The notes: generated from the letters alone by a model not told the origin. DNA of 64,000 nucleotides from Brevibacillus ruminantium (GCF_023746555.1 NZ_CP098755.1:1809001-1873000); one strand, 5' to 3'. Positions 34,189 to 44,044 are shown, counted from the first letter of the stretch. A program made the numbers and translations.

Positions 34189-34308
34189 AGATCGTTGTCC
34201 CTCCACATTTCGTTATAGACCCAATGTAGGGTCTCACGTAACGGGAAGGTCAAGAAACATAAACCTTTTTCGTGATGCCTCAGACAAGACCGTCCGTCCA
34301 TCACTTGT

Positions 34309-35190
34309 TCAAGCAAAGTTCCGCCTGATATCCTCCAAAAAGGTTTGAACGGCCGGGGCCAAATAACGATGTTTCATATAGGTTAAATAAATAGTCCTTT
34401 CCAATGCAGGAGAATCAATCGGCTTCCGCACAATCGAGGCATCCGTTGGTTCAGATACATAATTTTCGGGGATAATGGTAATTCCCAGATTTTCTCTTAC
34501 CAAAGTTAGAGCAGTTTCAAAGCGCTCGATTTCAAATTTGATATGAGGGACCACTTGTTCGAGGGAAAAGGCTGTTAAAATGTCTTCTCTTGTCTGAAAG
34601 CCCTCCGTACTAATGATAAATGGTTCTCTGACCAGCTCTCGCAAATGAACGGTTTCCTGCTTGGCCAGAGGGTGATCCCTGTGCAGCACCAGAACCAACC
34701 TCTCATCGTATAAAGGAACCGATTCGATATCCTCTTCATCGATTGACTGATTTGTAATCAGCAGATGCGTATGATACTTCCGTAGTGACTCCTTCACATC
34801 ATTTCCACTCAATACTTCGATCAGCTTGATATTGAGAGACGGAAATCGCTTCTGATACTCACGGATAACTTTGGGTATCCAATGCTTTACGGACTCAATG
34901 ATGCCGATAATGAGCTCGCCGCTGCCGGTCAGTTTCACTTCTTCCATTTCTTTTTTGAGCATGTTCATTTGGGAGAGGAGATGGACTGATTTTTTGTATA
35001 AAATTTTACCAGCGTCGGTCAGTTCCATTTTTCTCGTATTTCTCTCAAGCAGAGGAGAGCCGACTTCCTGTTCCAAATTTTTAATCGCGTTGCTTAGCGA
35101 TGGCTGCGAGATATGCAGTTTTTGAGCGGCTTTGGAGTAGCTTAGCTGATCGGAAACCGTCACAAAATAAAATAATTGCTTTATGTCCAA
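34309..35190 (-). CDS. LysR family transcriptional regulator
   Basis: About 293 aa. N-terminal helix-turn-helix MDIKQLFYFVTVSDQLSYSK, AAQKLHISQPSLSNAIKNLE, then an effector domain (ELIIGIIESVKHWIPKVIRE onwards). The frame opens at GTG 35202; AAGGGTGG fits TTG 35190, which gives the usual LysR start. It is divergent from the formimidoylglutamase and GltS genes with 130 A/T-rich bases between them, the classic arrangement for a LysR protein controlling its neighbour. Confidence 0.88.
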   Translation of the reverse strand: MDIKQLFYFVTVSDQLSYSKAAQKLHISQPSLSNAIKNLEQEVGSPLLERNTRKMELTDAGKILYKKSVHLLSQMNMLKKEMEEVKLTGSGELIIGIIESVKHWIPKVIREYQKRFPSLNIKLIEVLSGNDVKESLRKYHTHLLITNQSIDEEDIESVPLYDERLVLVLHRDHPLAKQETVHLRELVREPFIISTEGFQTREDILTAFSLEQVVPHIKFEIERFETALTLVRENLGITIIPENYVSEPTDASIVRKPIDSPALERTIYLTYMKHRYLAPAVQTFLEDIRRNFA

Positions 35191-35202
35191 AGTAATTACC
35201 AC

Positions 35203-35320
35203 CCTTATTTATAACTTCAAACTATAAATTTATTTAAATTATATATTAGAAATAATAAGTCTGTCATTATATAATCAAAAAACAAAAAGCACTTCAGAAG
35301 GTTCAGAAAGGGTGATTCGT
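35203..35320. promoter_or_regulatory. divergent control region between lysR and hutG
   Basis: Very A/T-rich. It holds ATAACTTCAAACTAT (a T-N11-A LysR-type box, near 35210-35224) and several TATATT/TATAAT-like hexamers. The exact promoters cannot be fixed by eye. Confidence 0.4.
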
Positions 35321-36298
35321 TTGCCAATAAATGTTTCAGCGGATATTTGGACCGGCCGGATCGATCATACGGAACGAAGGAGCAGCTTTCGTTACCATCA
35401 AATTGTGGAACTGATGGACCTGGAAAAATTGCTGACTGCTCAAAAAAATACCTGTGCCATTATCGGGTTTGAATGTGACGAAGGAGTCAGGCGCAATCAG
35501 GGCCGCGTAGGTGCAGCGAAAGCGCCGAACGCAATTCGGCAAGCGCTTTCAAGTCTTCCGTGGAAACGGGCGGAGGGGGATCATCTTGTCGATGTAGGGA
35601 ATGTTCGCTGTCAAAACGAAATGCTTGAAGAGGCCCAGGTGGAGCTGGGGGAGGCTGTATCTGCTCTTCTGTCCAAATCCGCGAAGCCGATTATTTTGGG
35701 CGGCGGACATGAAACGCTGTATGGACATTATCTGGGTGTTCGAAAACATATCGGAAAAGATGCTTCCCTGGGAATCATCAATATTGACGCTCATTTCGAT
35801 TTGCGTTCCTATGAACAGCAGCCTTCATCCGGCACGATGTTTCGGCAAATCCTGGAGAACGATCCGAATAGCCATTACTTTGTTCTGGGAATACAGCGCT
35901 TTGGAAATACGCAAGAATTGTTTGACAAAGCAGACGAACTGGGTGTCCGGTACGTGTATGAAGAGGATATGACGGGTGAACGGATGCATGGTATTCTTTC
36001 CGCCCTAAATGAATTTATCGAAAACCACGATCATGTCATGCTCACACTTTGTACCGATGTGTTAAATGCGGCATTTGCCCCGGGCGTCAGTGCGCCATCA
36101 CCGTTTGGCTTGACACCCATGGTTGTCAGAACCCTGATCCGCACCGTTGCCGCTCAAAAGAAAACGCTTTCCTTTGATATTTGTGAAGTCAATCCAGTCT
36201 TGGACGAAAACGGAAGAACAGCAAAACTAGGTGCTTATTTGACAAACGAGGCTATCATGGCATTCTTAGGGGGAGACAGCATTGACGTTAGCACTTAA
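35321..36298 (+). CDS. hutG: formimidoylglutamase
   Basis: A 325-aa ureohydrolase that splits N-formimidoyl-L-glutamate into glutamate and formamide, the last step of histidine degradation. Manganese ligands: GGGHETLYGHY, NIDAHFDLRS and CTDVLNAAFAPGVSAPSP (the first acidic position of the last motif is Cys, as I remember from bacillar HutG). The N-terminus DIWTGRIDHTERRSSFRYHQ is typical. The frame has GTG 35312, but AAAGGGTG is spaced 6 nt from TTG 35321. No hutH, U or I is nearby. It overlaps gltS. Confidence 0.87.
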   Translation: MPINVSADIWTGRIDHTERRSSFRYHQIVELMDLEKLLTAQKNTCAIIGFECDEGVRRNQGRVGAAKAPNAIRQALSSLPWKRAEGDHLVDVGNVRCQNEMLEEAQVELGEAVSALLSKSAKPIILGGGHETLYGHYLGVRKHIGKDASLGIINIDAHFDLRSYEQQPSSGTMFRQILENDPNSHYFVLGIQRFGNTQELFDKADELGVRYVYEEDMTGERMHGILSALNEFIENHDHVMLTLCTDVLNAAFAPGVSAPSPFGLTPMVVRTLIRTVAAQKKTLSFDICEVNPVLDENGRTAKLGAYLTNEAIMAFLGGDSIDVST

Positions 36299-37469
36299 TC
36301 AAGTAAACACGATTTTTCTTGCAGTAGCACTTCTCGTACTGGGAACTTTTTTGGTAAAAAAAGCGGGGTTTCTGCAAAAGTTTTGCATCCCGGCGCCCGT
36401 CGTTGGCGGGTTATTGTTTGCCATCGTGGCAACAGCGCTGAAAGCGACGGGAATTCTGGAAATTACTTTGGACACTTCCCTGCAAAGCCTGTTCATGCTG
36501 ACGTTCTTTACGACAGTAGGGCTGGGAGCCAGCTTTAAACTGATTAAATTAGGCGGGAAGCTGCTTGTCATTTACTGGATCGCCTGCGGTTTTCTGGCGT
36601 TGGCACAAAACGTGATCGGTGTTTCTTTGGCTTCGTTGTTCGGCATTCACCCGCTGATCGGGATGATGGCTGGTGCCGTTTCCATGGAAGGCGGTCACGG
36701 AGCGGCTGGCGCATTTGGACAAACCCTCGAAAGTATGGGAATTCAGTCAGCGCTGGCCATCGGGATCGCCGCAGCTACCTTTGGTCTTGTAGCAGGGGGA
36801 CTGGTTGGCGGACCGACGGTAAAATATCTGGTGACGAAATACAACCTCAAACCGACGGAAACCGAAGAAACCACAGCGACTGTAGAAGAAAACGTGCAAC
36901 CGATTACGACCAACACCTTCTTTATCCAAGTCCTTCTTATCACCTTCTGTATGGCGTTAGGAACCTATTTGGGAGAGCTGTTCTCGACAGCAACAGGCTT
37001 TGTTCTGCCTGGCTACGTAGGAGCCATGTTTGTGGCTGTGATTGTGCGTAACATCGTTGACAGATTTAAACCGGAAGCGATTGACATGAAAAGCATCAAC
37101 CTCATCGGTGATGTCACACTGGGCATCTTCCTGTCTATGGCACTTATGAGTATTAAATTATGGGAAGTAGCGGATCTTGCGCTTCCAATGCTGGTTATCG
37201 TATTTGTACAAGTCGTCTTTATCGTTCTGTTTGGTGCGCTTGTATTGTTCCGACTGCTCGGCAAAAACTATGACGCCGCCGTGATGGTAGCTGGTTTTAC
37301 GGGCCACGGCCTTGGCGCTACACCTAACGCCATGGCAAACATGGCGGCAGTTACTGCCCGTTTTGGGCCGTCGCGCAAGGCGTATCTGGTTGTACCCATT
37401 GTAGGCGCCTTCCTGATTGATGTGTTCGGCATGCCGATCATTATTACGACGATCAATTTGTTTAAATAA
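36282..37469 (+). CDS. gltS: sodium/glutamate symporter GltS
   Basis: A 395-aa membrane protein with ten or more helices and the duplicated GltS core: KFCIPAPVVGGLLFAIVATA, MAGAVSMEGGHGAAGAFGQT in the first half and MVAGFTGHGLGATPNAMANM in the second. It imports glutamate with sodium. TTG 36282 is preceded by GGGGGAG and overlaps the end of hutG, so the two are co-translated. It might carry formimidoylglutamate for HutG; this is inference from the linkage. Confidence 0.92.
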   Translation: MTLALNQVNTIFLAVALLVLGTFLVKKAGFLQKFCIPAPVVGGLLFAIVATALKATGILEITLDTSLQSLFMLTFFTTVGLGASFKLIKLGGKLLVIYWIACGFLALAQNVIGVSLASLFGIHPLIGMMAGAVSMEGGHGAAGAFGQTLESMGIQSALAIGIAAATFGLVAGGLVGGPTVKYLVTKYNLKPTETEETTATVEENVQPITTNTFFIQVLLITFCMALGTYLGELFSTATGFVLPGYVGAMFVAVIVRNIVDRFKPEAIDMKSINLIGDVTLGIFLSMALMSIKLWEVADLALPMLVIVFVQVVFIVLFGALVLFRLLGKNYDAAVMVAGFTGHGLGATPNAMANMAAVTARFGPSRKAYLVVPIVGAFLIDVFGMPIIITTINLFK

Positions 37470-37481
37470 AAGCGAAAAAGG

Positions 37482-37525
37482 CATCCCTTCAAGCCGGAAA
37501 TCAACTGGCTGAAGGGATGTTTTTG
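37482..37525 (+). terminator. terminator after gltS
   Basis: CATCCCTTCAAGCC (37482-37495) pairs with GGCTGAAGGGATG (37507-37519), followed by TTTTTG. Confidence 0.85.
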
Positions 37526-37596
37526 TTCAAGAGTCAGGGAGATTGCACGTGGATTTCCGAAGATGGTGGGAATAATACCCACAGGAGGTGAGCTTG

Positions 37597-37764
37597 ATGC
37601 CGTTCGGAAATGAAGAGAAAAGCAAGCAACTGGAAATGGGGCACGACGGGAGTAATATGCATGGCTATTCCATTTCCAAAAAAACACATACCTTGGCCGA
37701 GACAGCAAGTGCCGGGACGGTTGAACCGGAGAAGCAAGGGGAGAAGGTAAATGAATTAGACTAA
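37597..37764 (+). CDS. 55-aa hydrophilic protein
   Basis: MPFGNEEKSKQLEMGHDGSN... is a short, highly charged protein without hydrophobic segments, ending in KVNELD. AGGAGGTGAGC 4 nt before the ATG is one of the best ribosome sites in the window, which argues that the ORF is real. Not recognised; size and composition recall small sporulation-associated proteins, without proof. Confidence 0.55.
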   Translation: MPFGNEEKSKQLEMGHDGSNMHGYSISKKTHTLAETASAGTVEPEKQGEKVNELD

Positions 37765-37786
37765 ACAAAGATAGAGTAGGGAAAAA

Positions 37787-37818
37787 AGAGTGCATCCTTT
37801 TCATAGCAGATGCACTCT
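37787..37818. terminator. bidirectional terminator
   Basis: AGAGTGCATC (37787-37796) and GATGCACTCT (37809-37818) form a 10-bp stem, flanked by A-run and T-rich tails on both sides. It serves the 55-aa gene on plus and the DUF2935 gene on minus. Confidence 0.85.
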
Positions 37819-37824
37819 CTTTCT

Positions 37825-38637
37825 TTACTCAATCCTCGGCCTCGTCGGATAACAGTCAGGCGATTTCACATCCGAAACCTCGGAAAGCTTCATCAAATAG
37901 TAACATTCTTCCCGGGACATATGGTCGGCCATGAGCGGGGACAACACCCCTAACAACTCATTCTCCAATCGCAGCTCCTCGATTTCATGAAGAAAGACCT
38001 GGAACAGTTCAATCTCCATTTCTGCCTGATGATTGAAGCGGTGCAGCGCCGGGAAGCTTTCCAAATTCGTCCGGAGGTATCCGGACAGTTCAACCGCTTT
38101 TAGATAAAAATGTTGAAATTGCTTGGTAAACTGATTGCTTTTTTTCTGGTAGTCATGTTCTACCATGTCAAGGTTCGAAGTGATCGTGGCCGCATGACCG
38201 ACAGCATCCGATAACCACAGCAGATGATGATGAAGAGGATGAAAACAGGGAATTTCGTTCATAGACAGAATCCCATCTAAGATTCGTTGATATTCTTCCA
38301 ATTCGTTTACCATGTGGTTTAAAAAAGTGGGGGGCAGGCTGATGGATATTTTACCGATCAGATGGCGCTCCAGGAGATGAAGTTTGAATGTCCGCAGGCT
38401 TTCCGTCAAGCTGCTTGCCTGCTGCGTAAGCGTGTGAGTGTCCTCGACAGAAAGATTCATACGCGCATGATCAAGCAAACGGTCAAAAGAGTGGATAAAG
38501 TGGTTTGCTTGCTCGATCTCCATAACCTCTTTGGGAGCAAGTGATTGTTGAATAAACCGGGCGTGATCACCGAGAATTTGCAGCCAAAATCTATGTTCAA
38601 ACAAAATAGCCTCTCGTGAATCGTGAGTCATCTTCAT
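37825..38637 (-). CDS. DUF2935 protein
   Basis: A 270-aa, all-helical soluble protein with the DUF2935 pattern: two repeats of a four-helix unit beginning EHRFWLQILGDHARFIQQSL and rich in His/Glu pairs that could bind metal (SREECYYLMKL near the end). This family is common in Bacillales and has no assigned role. GGGAGGG is 6 nt before ATG 38637. Monocistronic. Confidence 0.88.
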   Translation of the reverse strand: MKMTHDSREAILFEHRFWLQILGDHARFIQQSLAPKEVMEIEQANHFIHSFDRLLDHARMNLSVEDTHTLTQQASSLTESLRTFKLHLLERHLIGKISISLPPTFLNHMVNELEEYQRILDGILSMNEIPCFHPLHHHLLWLSDAVGHAATITSNLDMVEHDYQKKSNQFTKQFQHFYLKAVELSGYLRTNLESFPALHRFNHQAEMEIELFQVFLHEIEELRLENELLGVLSPLMADHMSREECYYLMKLSEVSDVKSPDCYPTRPRIE

Positions 38638-38730
38638 CTCATTCCCTCCCTTATATCACTTTCAAAATATGTGCGATTGCCCAGAAGTGTGTATGAGGGA
38701 TTCGATTCGACCACGCGTCGCTAAAGTGAG

Positions 38731-39417
38731 TCATTTCTCCCGAAAACTCATAGGTTCCCCGGACCACTCCGTTTCAAGTACCCGTTCAAACGCATTACCT
38801 TTCCATTCATAAACGCGTTTCATGTATTTTCCGACTGAATTATCATAGAAAACGGTTTGAAAGGAAGCGGGACCAGTCTTCGCAAATAAGACCGAATAGT
38901 CTCGCTCGGAACTGATGATGTCTCGGTCAGATTTGATCGGAAGCTCTTTGATTTTGTCGTCCTGGATGGTAAACAACCGATAATGGTAAAGGTTGCTGGA
39001 AGCATACTGCCCAATAGCAAAATCGGGATGCCCATCATGGTTATAATCCGCAAACTGAATGGAAAAGGGACGTTGAAACAATAGCTCATCAAATGCTTCA
39101 TTCAATCGGGCGGTTGCAATGATCTGCTGATGCTGATCCAGCAATTGGAGCTCAAATGTTCCTGTCCACTGGGGACCGGTAAACGGGCCGGGTTCCTGTT
39201 CCACTGTATATTTCCCATCGATCATGGCCAGGAGCATGCGCTTGGCTTTGGAATGATCGGACGGAGAATCGAGCAACGTGTCAGCTAGGATTGCAGGTTG
39301 CTGACCGGCTTCAAACTGTTTACCGATCAGCGTAGGAGTGGCTGCGATATTCCAATCATTCGTTGCAGCATGCAGCAAGGCAGTCAAAATCATTGTGCAG
39401 ATTTGCACTCGTATCAT
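38731..39417 (-). CDS. secreted FG-GAP/VCBS-like protein
   Basis: About 228 aa. The N-terminus MIRVQICTMILTALLHAA is a short signal-like helix. FADYNHDGHPDFAIGQYASS is an FG-GAP-type calcium-binding turn (DxNxDGxxD). The rest reads as beta-strands (FELQLLDQHQQIIATARL). The frame opens at 39471; GGAGG fits ATG 39417, which gives the signal. Likely exported; function unknown. Confidence 0.7.
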   Translation of the reverse strand: MIRVQICTMILTALLHAATNDWNIAATPTLIGKQFEAGQQPAILADTLLDSPSDHSKAKRMLLAMIDGKYTVEQEPGPFTGPQWTGTFELQLLDQHQQIIATARLNEAFDELLFQRPFSIQFADYNHDGHPDFAIGQYASSNLYHYRLFTIQDDKIKELPIKSDRDIISSERDYSVLFAKTGPASFQTVFYDNSVGKYMKRVYEWKGNAFERVLETEWSGEPMSFREK

Positions 39418-39621
39418 TCCATGTTCCTCCAGCGAAATAGGTGTTTCTCGATATGACGCGAGGAGAAACAAATTGGTTTCATGTCGTCACTTGTCTTAAT
39501 ATGTTTGCAAGTTCCACTATTCCTTTTATATAATGAGAACGAACGTTCGAGATAGGTGTTCAGTGTGAGCGGAATGAAAGGGTACTACAAAAAAAGAGTG
39601 AACAGCAGGAAAGGTGTTTGT

Positions 39622-40428
39622 ATGAGAAACCAGAAAAACATGTGGCAGCTCGTGACATTGCTCCTCTACATGATTATGGGCATGGCCATCATGACAGCAT
39701 GCACGAGTAAGACGACAGACAGCAAAATTGAGTGGGCGTTTACGAAAGCCGATCAGCACCCGGAGGCTCTGCTGATCAATACGATCAACTCAGCCCAAAC
39801 ATCACTGGATATCGCGATTTACAGCTTGACACATCCAGACATTGTACAAGCCATCAAGGATGCAAAGGCACGTGGCGTCGCTGTCCGTGTGATTACAGAC
39901 AAACAACAGTCCGGTGGACAATCGCAAACAGAGGCATTGAAGATTTTAGGGAGCGCGGGGATCCCTACAAAAATAAATACGCACAGCGGACTGCAGCATC
40001 TAAAAGTGACGATTGCAGACAAGAAAGTAGCGACGACCGGCTCCTTCAATTACTCAAAGGCAGCGAGTACCGTAAACGACGAAGTACTGGTTGTACTTTA
40101 TGATGAAAACGTAGCAAAGGCGTTCTCTGAGCAATTCGAACGGATGTGGAAGGACACGAAAGGATTTGAAGCAATCGAATACCGAATCGCCCAACCAGCG
40201 AAGGTCGCCAATGCAACAGCCTCCGCCGAGCAACCAACTGGAGAAAAAAACACTCCCGCGCCGACCGATACAGCTGCCTGTGAAAAGCCCCTGATTAAAG
40301 GAAATGTGAATAGTAAAATCTATCACGTTCCTGGCGGTCAGGCTTATGACAAGACCACGGCAAATGTAGAAATGTTCTGCACAGAAGAGGAGGCGCAGGC
40401 TGCGGGGTACCGGAAGTCACAAAAATAA
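39622..40428 (+). CDS. lipoprotein phospholipase D-like nuclease with C-terminal sunset-type domain
   Basis: A 268-aa protein. A lipoprotein signal ends in lipobox MTAC (about residue 30). A single PLD domain carries [20 protein letters not shown], the complete HxKx4Dx6GS(F)N motif, so it probably dimerises like Nuc endonuclease. The last 50 residues ([20 protein letters not shown] ... [17 protein letters not shown]) resemble the small cysteine-containing sunset domain that often ends secreted nucleases. GGAAAGGTG supports ATG 39622 over the frame start 39556. Probable surface DNA-degrading enzyme. Confidence 0.85.
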   Translation: MRNQKNMWQLVTLLLYMIMGMAIMTACTSKTTDSKIEWAFTKADQHPEALLINTINSAQTSLDIAIYSLTHPDIVQAIKDAKARGVAVRVITDKQQSGGQSQTEALKILGSAGIPTKINTHSGLQHLKVTIADKKVATTGSFNYSKAASTVNDEVLVVLYDENVAKAFSEQFERMWKDTKGFEAIEYRIAQPAKVANATASAEQPTGEKNTPAPTDTAACEKPLIKGNVNSKIYHVPGGQAYDKTTANVEMFCTEEEAQAAGYRKSQK

Positions 40429-40600
40429 TGGAGTTCCCCGCCTCGATGTCAACCGGGGCGGGGTATGAAAATGTCTTATAACCACTATGACAGATTTTTA
40501 TTGGCGATGAGATTTATAAAAAAGTACAATTACTCTACAAATGATCAGAAAAATCAGATAAAATAAACACTTACATATACTGTGTGAGGGGATGGTTCGC

Positions 40601-42013
40601 ATGTCCAACAGTCTCAACAATGCCTGGGATCATTTGCATAGGATCATCTCGGAGGTCGAACAGACAGGTGCCTCGATCGGCGTCTTGGTCAAATCGCTCG
40701 ATCGTGCTGTTGATCAATCGATCCTGTTTTCCCATGATGCGGACAGATTATTTACGCCTGCTTCCAATACGAAGATTTTGACGGTTTTGACCGCACTGCT
40801 TCAAATGGGAGGAGAGTTTCGTTATCAAACAGAGATTTCCTACACCGGAGATTTTCGTGATGGCGTATTGATCGGAGATTTGTACATAAAGGGACTCGGA
40901 GATCCGTCGCTCCATACAGGCCCTCCGCTTCAAGCACATGAAGGCGTTTCGATAGAGCAAATGGTGCAGGCAATAAAACAAGAGGGCTTGAGGGAAATCT
41001 GCGGCAACATCGTGGCAGATGCTTCTTACTTTGATGACCAGCGCTTTGGAGTCAGCTGGGCGTGGGATTATGAATCAGAGTACTATAGTGCACAGATCAG
41101 CGCACTTTCCCTGAATCGAGGGACGGTGCATGTGGAGTCTCGTCCCGGAGACAATGTCGGAGATGATGTGCAGATTCAAATCTCGCCTGAGACAAGCTAC
41201 GTCCAGATTGTTTCCCAAGCAAAAACGGTGTCGGCCGAAGAAGCGAATACCATTCACATTCGCAGAAAACGTGAAGCGAATGTCATCTATGTTACCGGAA
41301 ATTTACCCATGACGGTAACGGACAGTCAGTTTATCACCGTAAATGATCCAGCTATGTATGCAGGTACCGTTTTGAAAGAAACCATGATCAATGCGGGAAT
41401 CGCGTTTGTGGAGGGAAGCAAAGTCGTGGCTGGCAGCGCCCCGAAAGAGGCGAAAAAGCTGGCATCCTGTGAATCAGCTCCTCTGAAGGAAATCGTGAAG
41501 CATTTGAATAAGGTAAGCGATAATCAATATGCGGAGATGCTGCTCAAGACGATGGGCGCACTCTTGAAGGGAGAAGGCAGTGCAACGGCTGGCATCCAGG
41601 TCGTTCGTGAAACGCTGGAGGAGTTGGGCGTGACCGGTCTGTATGTATTACAGGATGGCTCGGGGTTAAGTCCAGACAACCTGGTATCCCCAAGGCAGCT
41701 TGTGCAGGTGCTGGAGTCGATGATGACGCAAGCGGAGTACGAAAACCTGCTTCTGTCGTTTCCGATCGGCGGAGTAGATGGCACCTTGGAGTCCCGTATG
41801 AAAGAAGAACCGCTCTTTCGCAGGGTGCGGGCCAAAACAGGTTCGCTGAACGCGGTCAGCAGTATCTCCGGATATATGACGTTGCTATCAGGGGAAAACG
41901 TCATTTTCTCCATCATGGGCAATCACTATCCGGGTGATAACGATTACCTGAAGGAGCAGGAGGATAAGATCCTGCTCGCCCTTGCTGAGATATCTGACCA
42001 AAATACGAAATGA
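40601..42013 (+). CDS. D-alanyl-D-alanine carboxypeptidase/endopeptidase (PBP4, S13), no signal peptide
   Basis: A 470-aa serine peptidase of family S13. Motifs: SxxK in TPASNTKILTVLTA, SxN in NKVSDNQYAEML, and KTG in RVRAKTGSLNAVS. It trims or cleaves peptidoglycan peptides. GAGGGG is 10 nt before ATG 40601; ATG 40592 is too close to it. Unusually, the N-terminus (MSNSLNNAWDHLHRIISEVE) has no signal peptide or membrane anchor, so it would stay in the cytoplasm as predicted, perhaps acting on imported muropeptides. The Opp transporter genes follow 107 bp downstream. Confidence 0.88.
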   Translation: MSNSLNNAWDHLHRIISEVEQTGASIGVLVKSLDRAVDQSILFSHDADRLFTPASNTKILTVLTALLQMGGEFRYQTEISYTGDFRDGVLIGDLYIKGLGDPSLHTGPPLQAHEGVSIEQMVQAIKQEGLREICGNIVADASYFDDQRFGVSWAWDYESEYYSAQISALSLNRGTVHVESRPGDNVGDDVQIQISPETSYVQIVSQAKTVSAEEANTIHIRRKREANVIYVTGNLPMTVTDSQFITVNDPAMYAGTVLKETMINAGIAFVEGSKVVAGSAPKEAKKLASCESAPLKEIVKHLNKVSDNQYAEMLLKTMGALLKGEGSATAGIQVVRETLEELGVTGLYVLQDGSGLSPDNLVSPRQLVQVLESMMTQAEYENLLLSFPIGGVDGTLESRMKEEPLFRRVRAKTGSLNAVSSISGYMTLLSGENVIFSIMGNHYPGDNDYLKEQEDKILLALAEISDQNTK

Positions 42014-42119
42014 TGGAATGTGGGTGTAAGGGCCCACAATAATCCCTCTATTTAACTGAAAATTTAGAAAAGGTTTACCACTTTATCTCGCTATTGTTCA
42101 AAAGGAAAGGAGTGAAAGT

Positions 42120-43046
42120 ATGGGGCGTTACATTGTTAAGCGGATCATCGCCGGACTAATCACGATGTTTGTTTTGACGACTGTCACCTTTTTCTTGATG
42201 CATGCGATACCTGGAGGCCCTTTCAGCCCTGCCGAAGAACGAAAAACGCCCAAGGCTGTTCTGGAGAAGATCGAAGCGAAATACGGGTTGAACGATCCGC
42301 TTCCCGTTCAATATGTGAACTATTTAAAAAATCTGGCTCAAGGCGATTTTGGCATTTCCTTTAAACAAACGAATGTAACGGTCAATGAATTGATCAAGCA
42401 AGGGTTCCCGGTTTCTGCCAAGGTCGGAATGATTGCCATTATCATAGCCTTGCTGGTCGGCATACCCCTGGGAATTACCTCTGCCATCAAAAGAGGGAAA
42501 TGGGCAGACTGGCTGGCGATGATTATAGCGACGGTAGGGATATCGATCCCCAACTTTGTCTTGTCCGTCCTCATGTTATTCCTGTTTGCGGTCGTGCTGA
42601 AGGTTTTGCCTACTTTTGGCTTGTCGACCTGGAAGCACTACATTCTTCCGGTGGCAGGACTCTCTTTTAGCCCGATCGCTTACATCGCCAGGCTGATGAG
42701 GTCCAGTATGCTGGAAGTGATGAGAAACGACTATATCCGTACAGCGCGGGCCAAAGGTGTCCACGAATGGCAGGTCATCTGCAAGCATGCCTTGAAAAAC
42801 GCCATTATTCCGATTGTTACCTACCTGGGTCCACTGGTTGCCGTCCTGTTGACTGGCAGCTTTGTAATCGAACGGATTTTTTCCATTCCCGGGATCGGCA
42901 GAGATTTCGTGACGGGGATTAGCGACAGAGACTACTCGGTGATTTTGGGAATGACGGTCTTTTTTGGAGCATTCATCGTCGTAGCCAATCTCATCGTCGA
43001 TATCCTCTATGCCGTGATCGATCGCCGAGTAAAAATGGATGAGTAG
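42120..43046 (+). CDS. oppB: oligopeptide ABC transporter permease OppB
   Basis: A 308-aa permease with six membrane helices. The N-terminal YIVKRIIAGLITMFVLTTVT and the EAA-loop region MLEVMRNDYIRTARAKGVHE with VLLTGSFVIERIFSIPGIGR are typical of OppB/DppB. GGAAAGGAG precedes the ATG. It opens a five-gene peptide transport operon (oppBCDFA). Confidence 0.92.
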   Translation: MGRYIVKRIIAGLITMFVLTTVTFFLMHAIPGGPFSPAEERKTPKAVLEKIEAKYGLNDPLPVQYVNYLKNLAQGDFGISFKQTNVTVNELIKQGFPVSAKVGMIAIIIALLVGIPLGITSAIKRGKWADWLAMIIATVGISIPNFVLSVLMLFLFAVVLKVLPTFGLSTWKHYILPVAGLSFSPIAYIARLMRSSMLEVMRNDYIRTARAKGVHEWQVICKHALKNAIIPIVTYLGPLVAVLLTGSFVIERIFSIPGIGRDFVTGISDRDYSVILGMTVFFGAFIVVANLIVDILYAVIDRRVKMDE

Positions 43047-43054
43047 GTGACGAG

Positions 43055-44032
43055 ATGATCCATTCCATTTCTGAAAAAGAAAGCAATGAGGGCAAATTTT
43101 CTCTGAAAAACATACATGAGCTTCCGGATGAGCTGTTCACAAAACTGGATGGGGACGACAGGCAAAAAAATGAAGAAGGAAAGCGCCCGAGCAAATCATA
43201 CTGGCAGGATGCGTGGTCCCGCTTTAAAAAAGACCGTTTGGCGATGATCGGGCTATGCTTTTTGATCATCATGACAACAGCAGCCATTTTTGGGCCAATA
43301 TTTTCAGAATATACATACGAGAGGCAAAACCTGGCAAACGGGAATCAACCGCCGTCCGCTGAACACTGGTTTGGGACCGACAAATTTGGCCGGGATATTT
43401 TCATACGGACGTTGTATGGCGCGAGAATCAGTTTGCTGATCGGTTTTGTGGCCGCCTCCATCAACATGGTGATTGGCATTATTTATGGGGGTGTATCCGG
43501 CTACTTTGGCGGCAGAGTCGACATGGTACTGATGCGGATCGTGGATATCATGATCGGTGTTCCCGACCTGCTTTACATCATTCTCGTCATGATGTTTTTA
43601 GGCAACAGCATACAAAGCATTCTGATCGCCCTGTGTATCACATCCTGGATCGGTACGGCACGCATCGTCCGCTCACAGGTGGTCACGCTGAAGCATCAGG
43701 AATACGCGCTGGCTGCTCGCTCCATCGGTTCCTCCAATCTGCGTATTCTGTTTAAACACCTGATACCAAACAGTATCGGTCCCATTATCGTGACGGTGAC
43801 CTTCCTCGTTCCTTCCGCGATCTTTTCCGAAGCGTTTCTCAGCTTTCTCGGCATCGGCATTCAGGTGCCGATTGCCAGTTGGGGTACGCTCGTAAACGAC
43901 GCCATTCCTACCCTGTTTACTCAACCTTATCAAATGCTGTTTCCCGCCCTGGCGATCAGCTTCACGATGTTTGCGCTGAACTTTATTGGCGACGGGCTTC
44001 GGGATGCGCTTGATCCACGTCTCAAGAAATAA
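43055..44032 (+). CDS. oppC: oligopeptide ABC transporter permease OppC
   Basis: A 325-aa permease. A soluble N-terminal extension of about 50 residues (KNIHELPDELFTKLDGDDRQ) precedes the OppC_N region SYWQDAWSRFKKDRLAMIGL. The EAA loop is QEYALAARSIGSSNLRILFK and the C-terminal block GDGLRDALDPRLKK is typical. Eight bases separate it from oppB. Confidence 0.92.
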   Translation: MIHSISEKESNEGKFSLKNIHELPDELFTKLDGDDRQKNEEGKRPSKSYWQDAWSRFKKDRLAMIGLCFLIIMTTAAIFGPIFSEYTYERQNLANGNQPPSAEHWFGTDKFGRDIFIRTLYGARISLLIGFVAASINMVIGIIYGGVSGYFGGRVDMVLMRIVDIMIGVPDLLYIILVMMFLGNSIQSILIALCITSWIGTARIVRSQVVTLKHQEYALAARSIGSSNLRILFKHLIPNSIGPIIVTVTFLVPSAIFSEAFLSFLGIGIQVPIASWGTLVNDAIPTLFTQPYQMLFPALAISFTMFALNFIGDGLRDALDPRLKK

Positions 44033-44044
44033 AGGAGGAAGCCT

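Noticed and set aside
40437-40464. CCCCGCC/GGCGGGG hairpin after the PLD gene
   Set aside because: There is a good stem but no T-run, so I did not call it a terminator.
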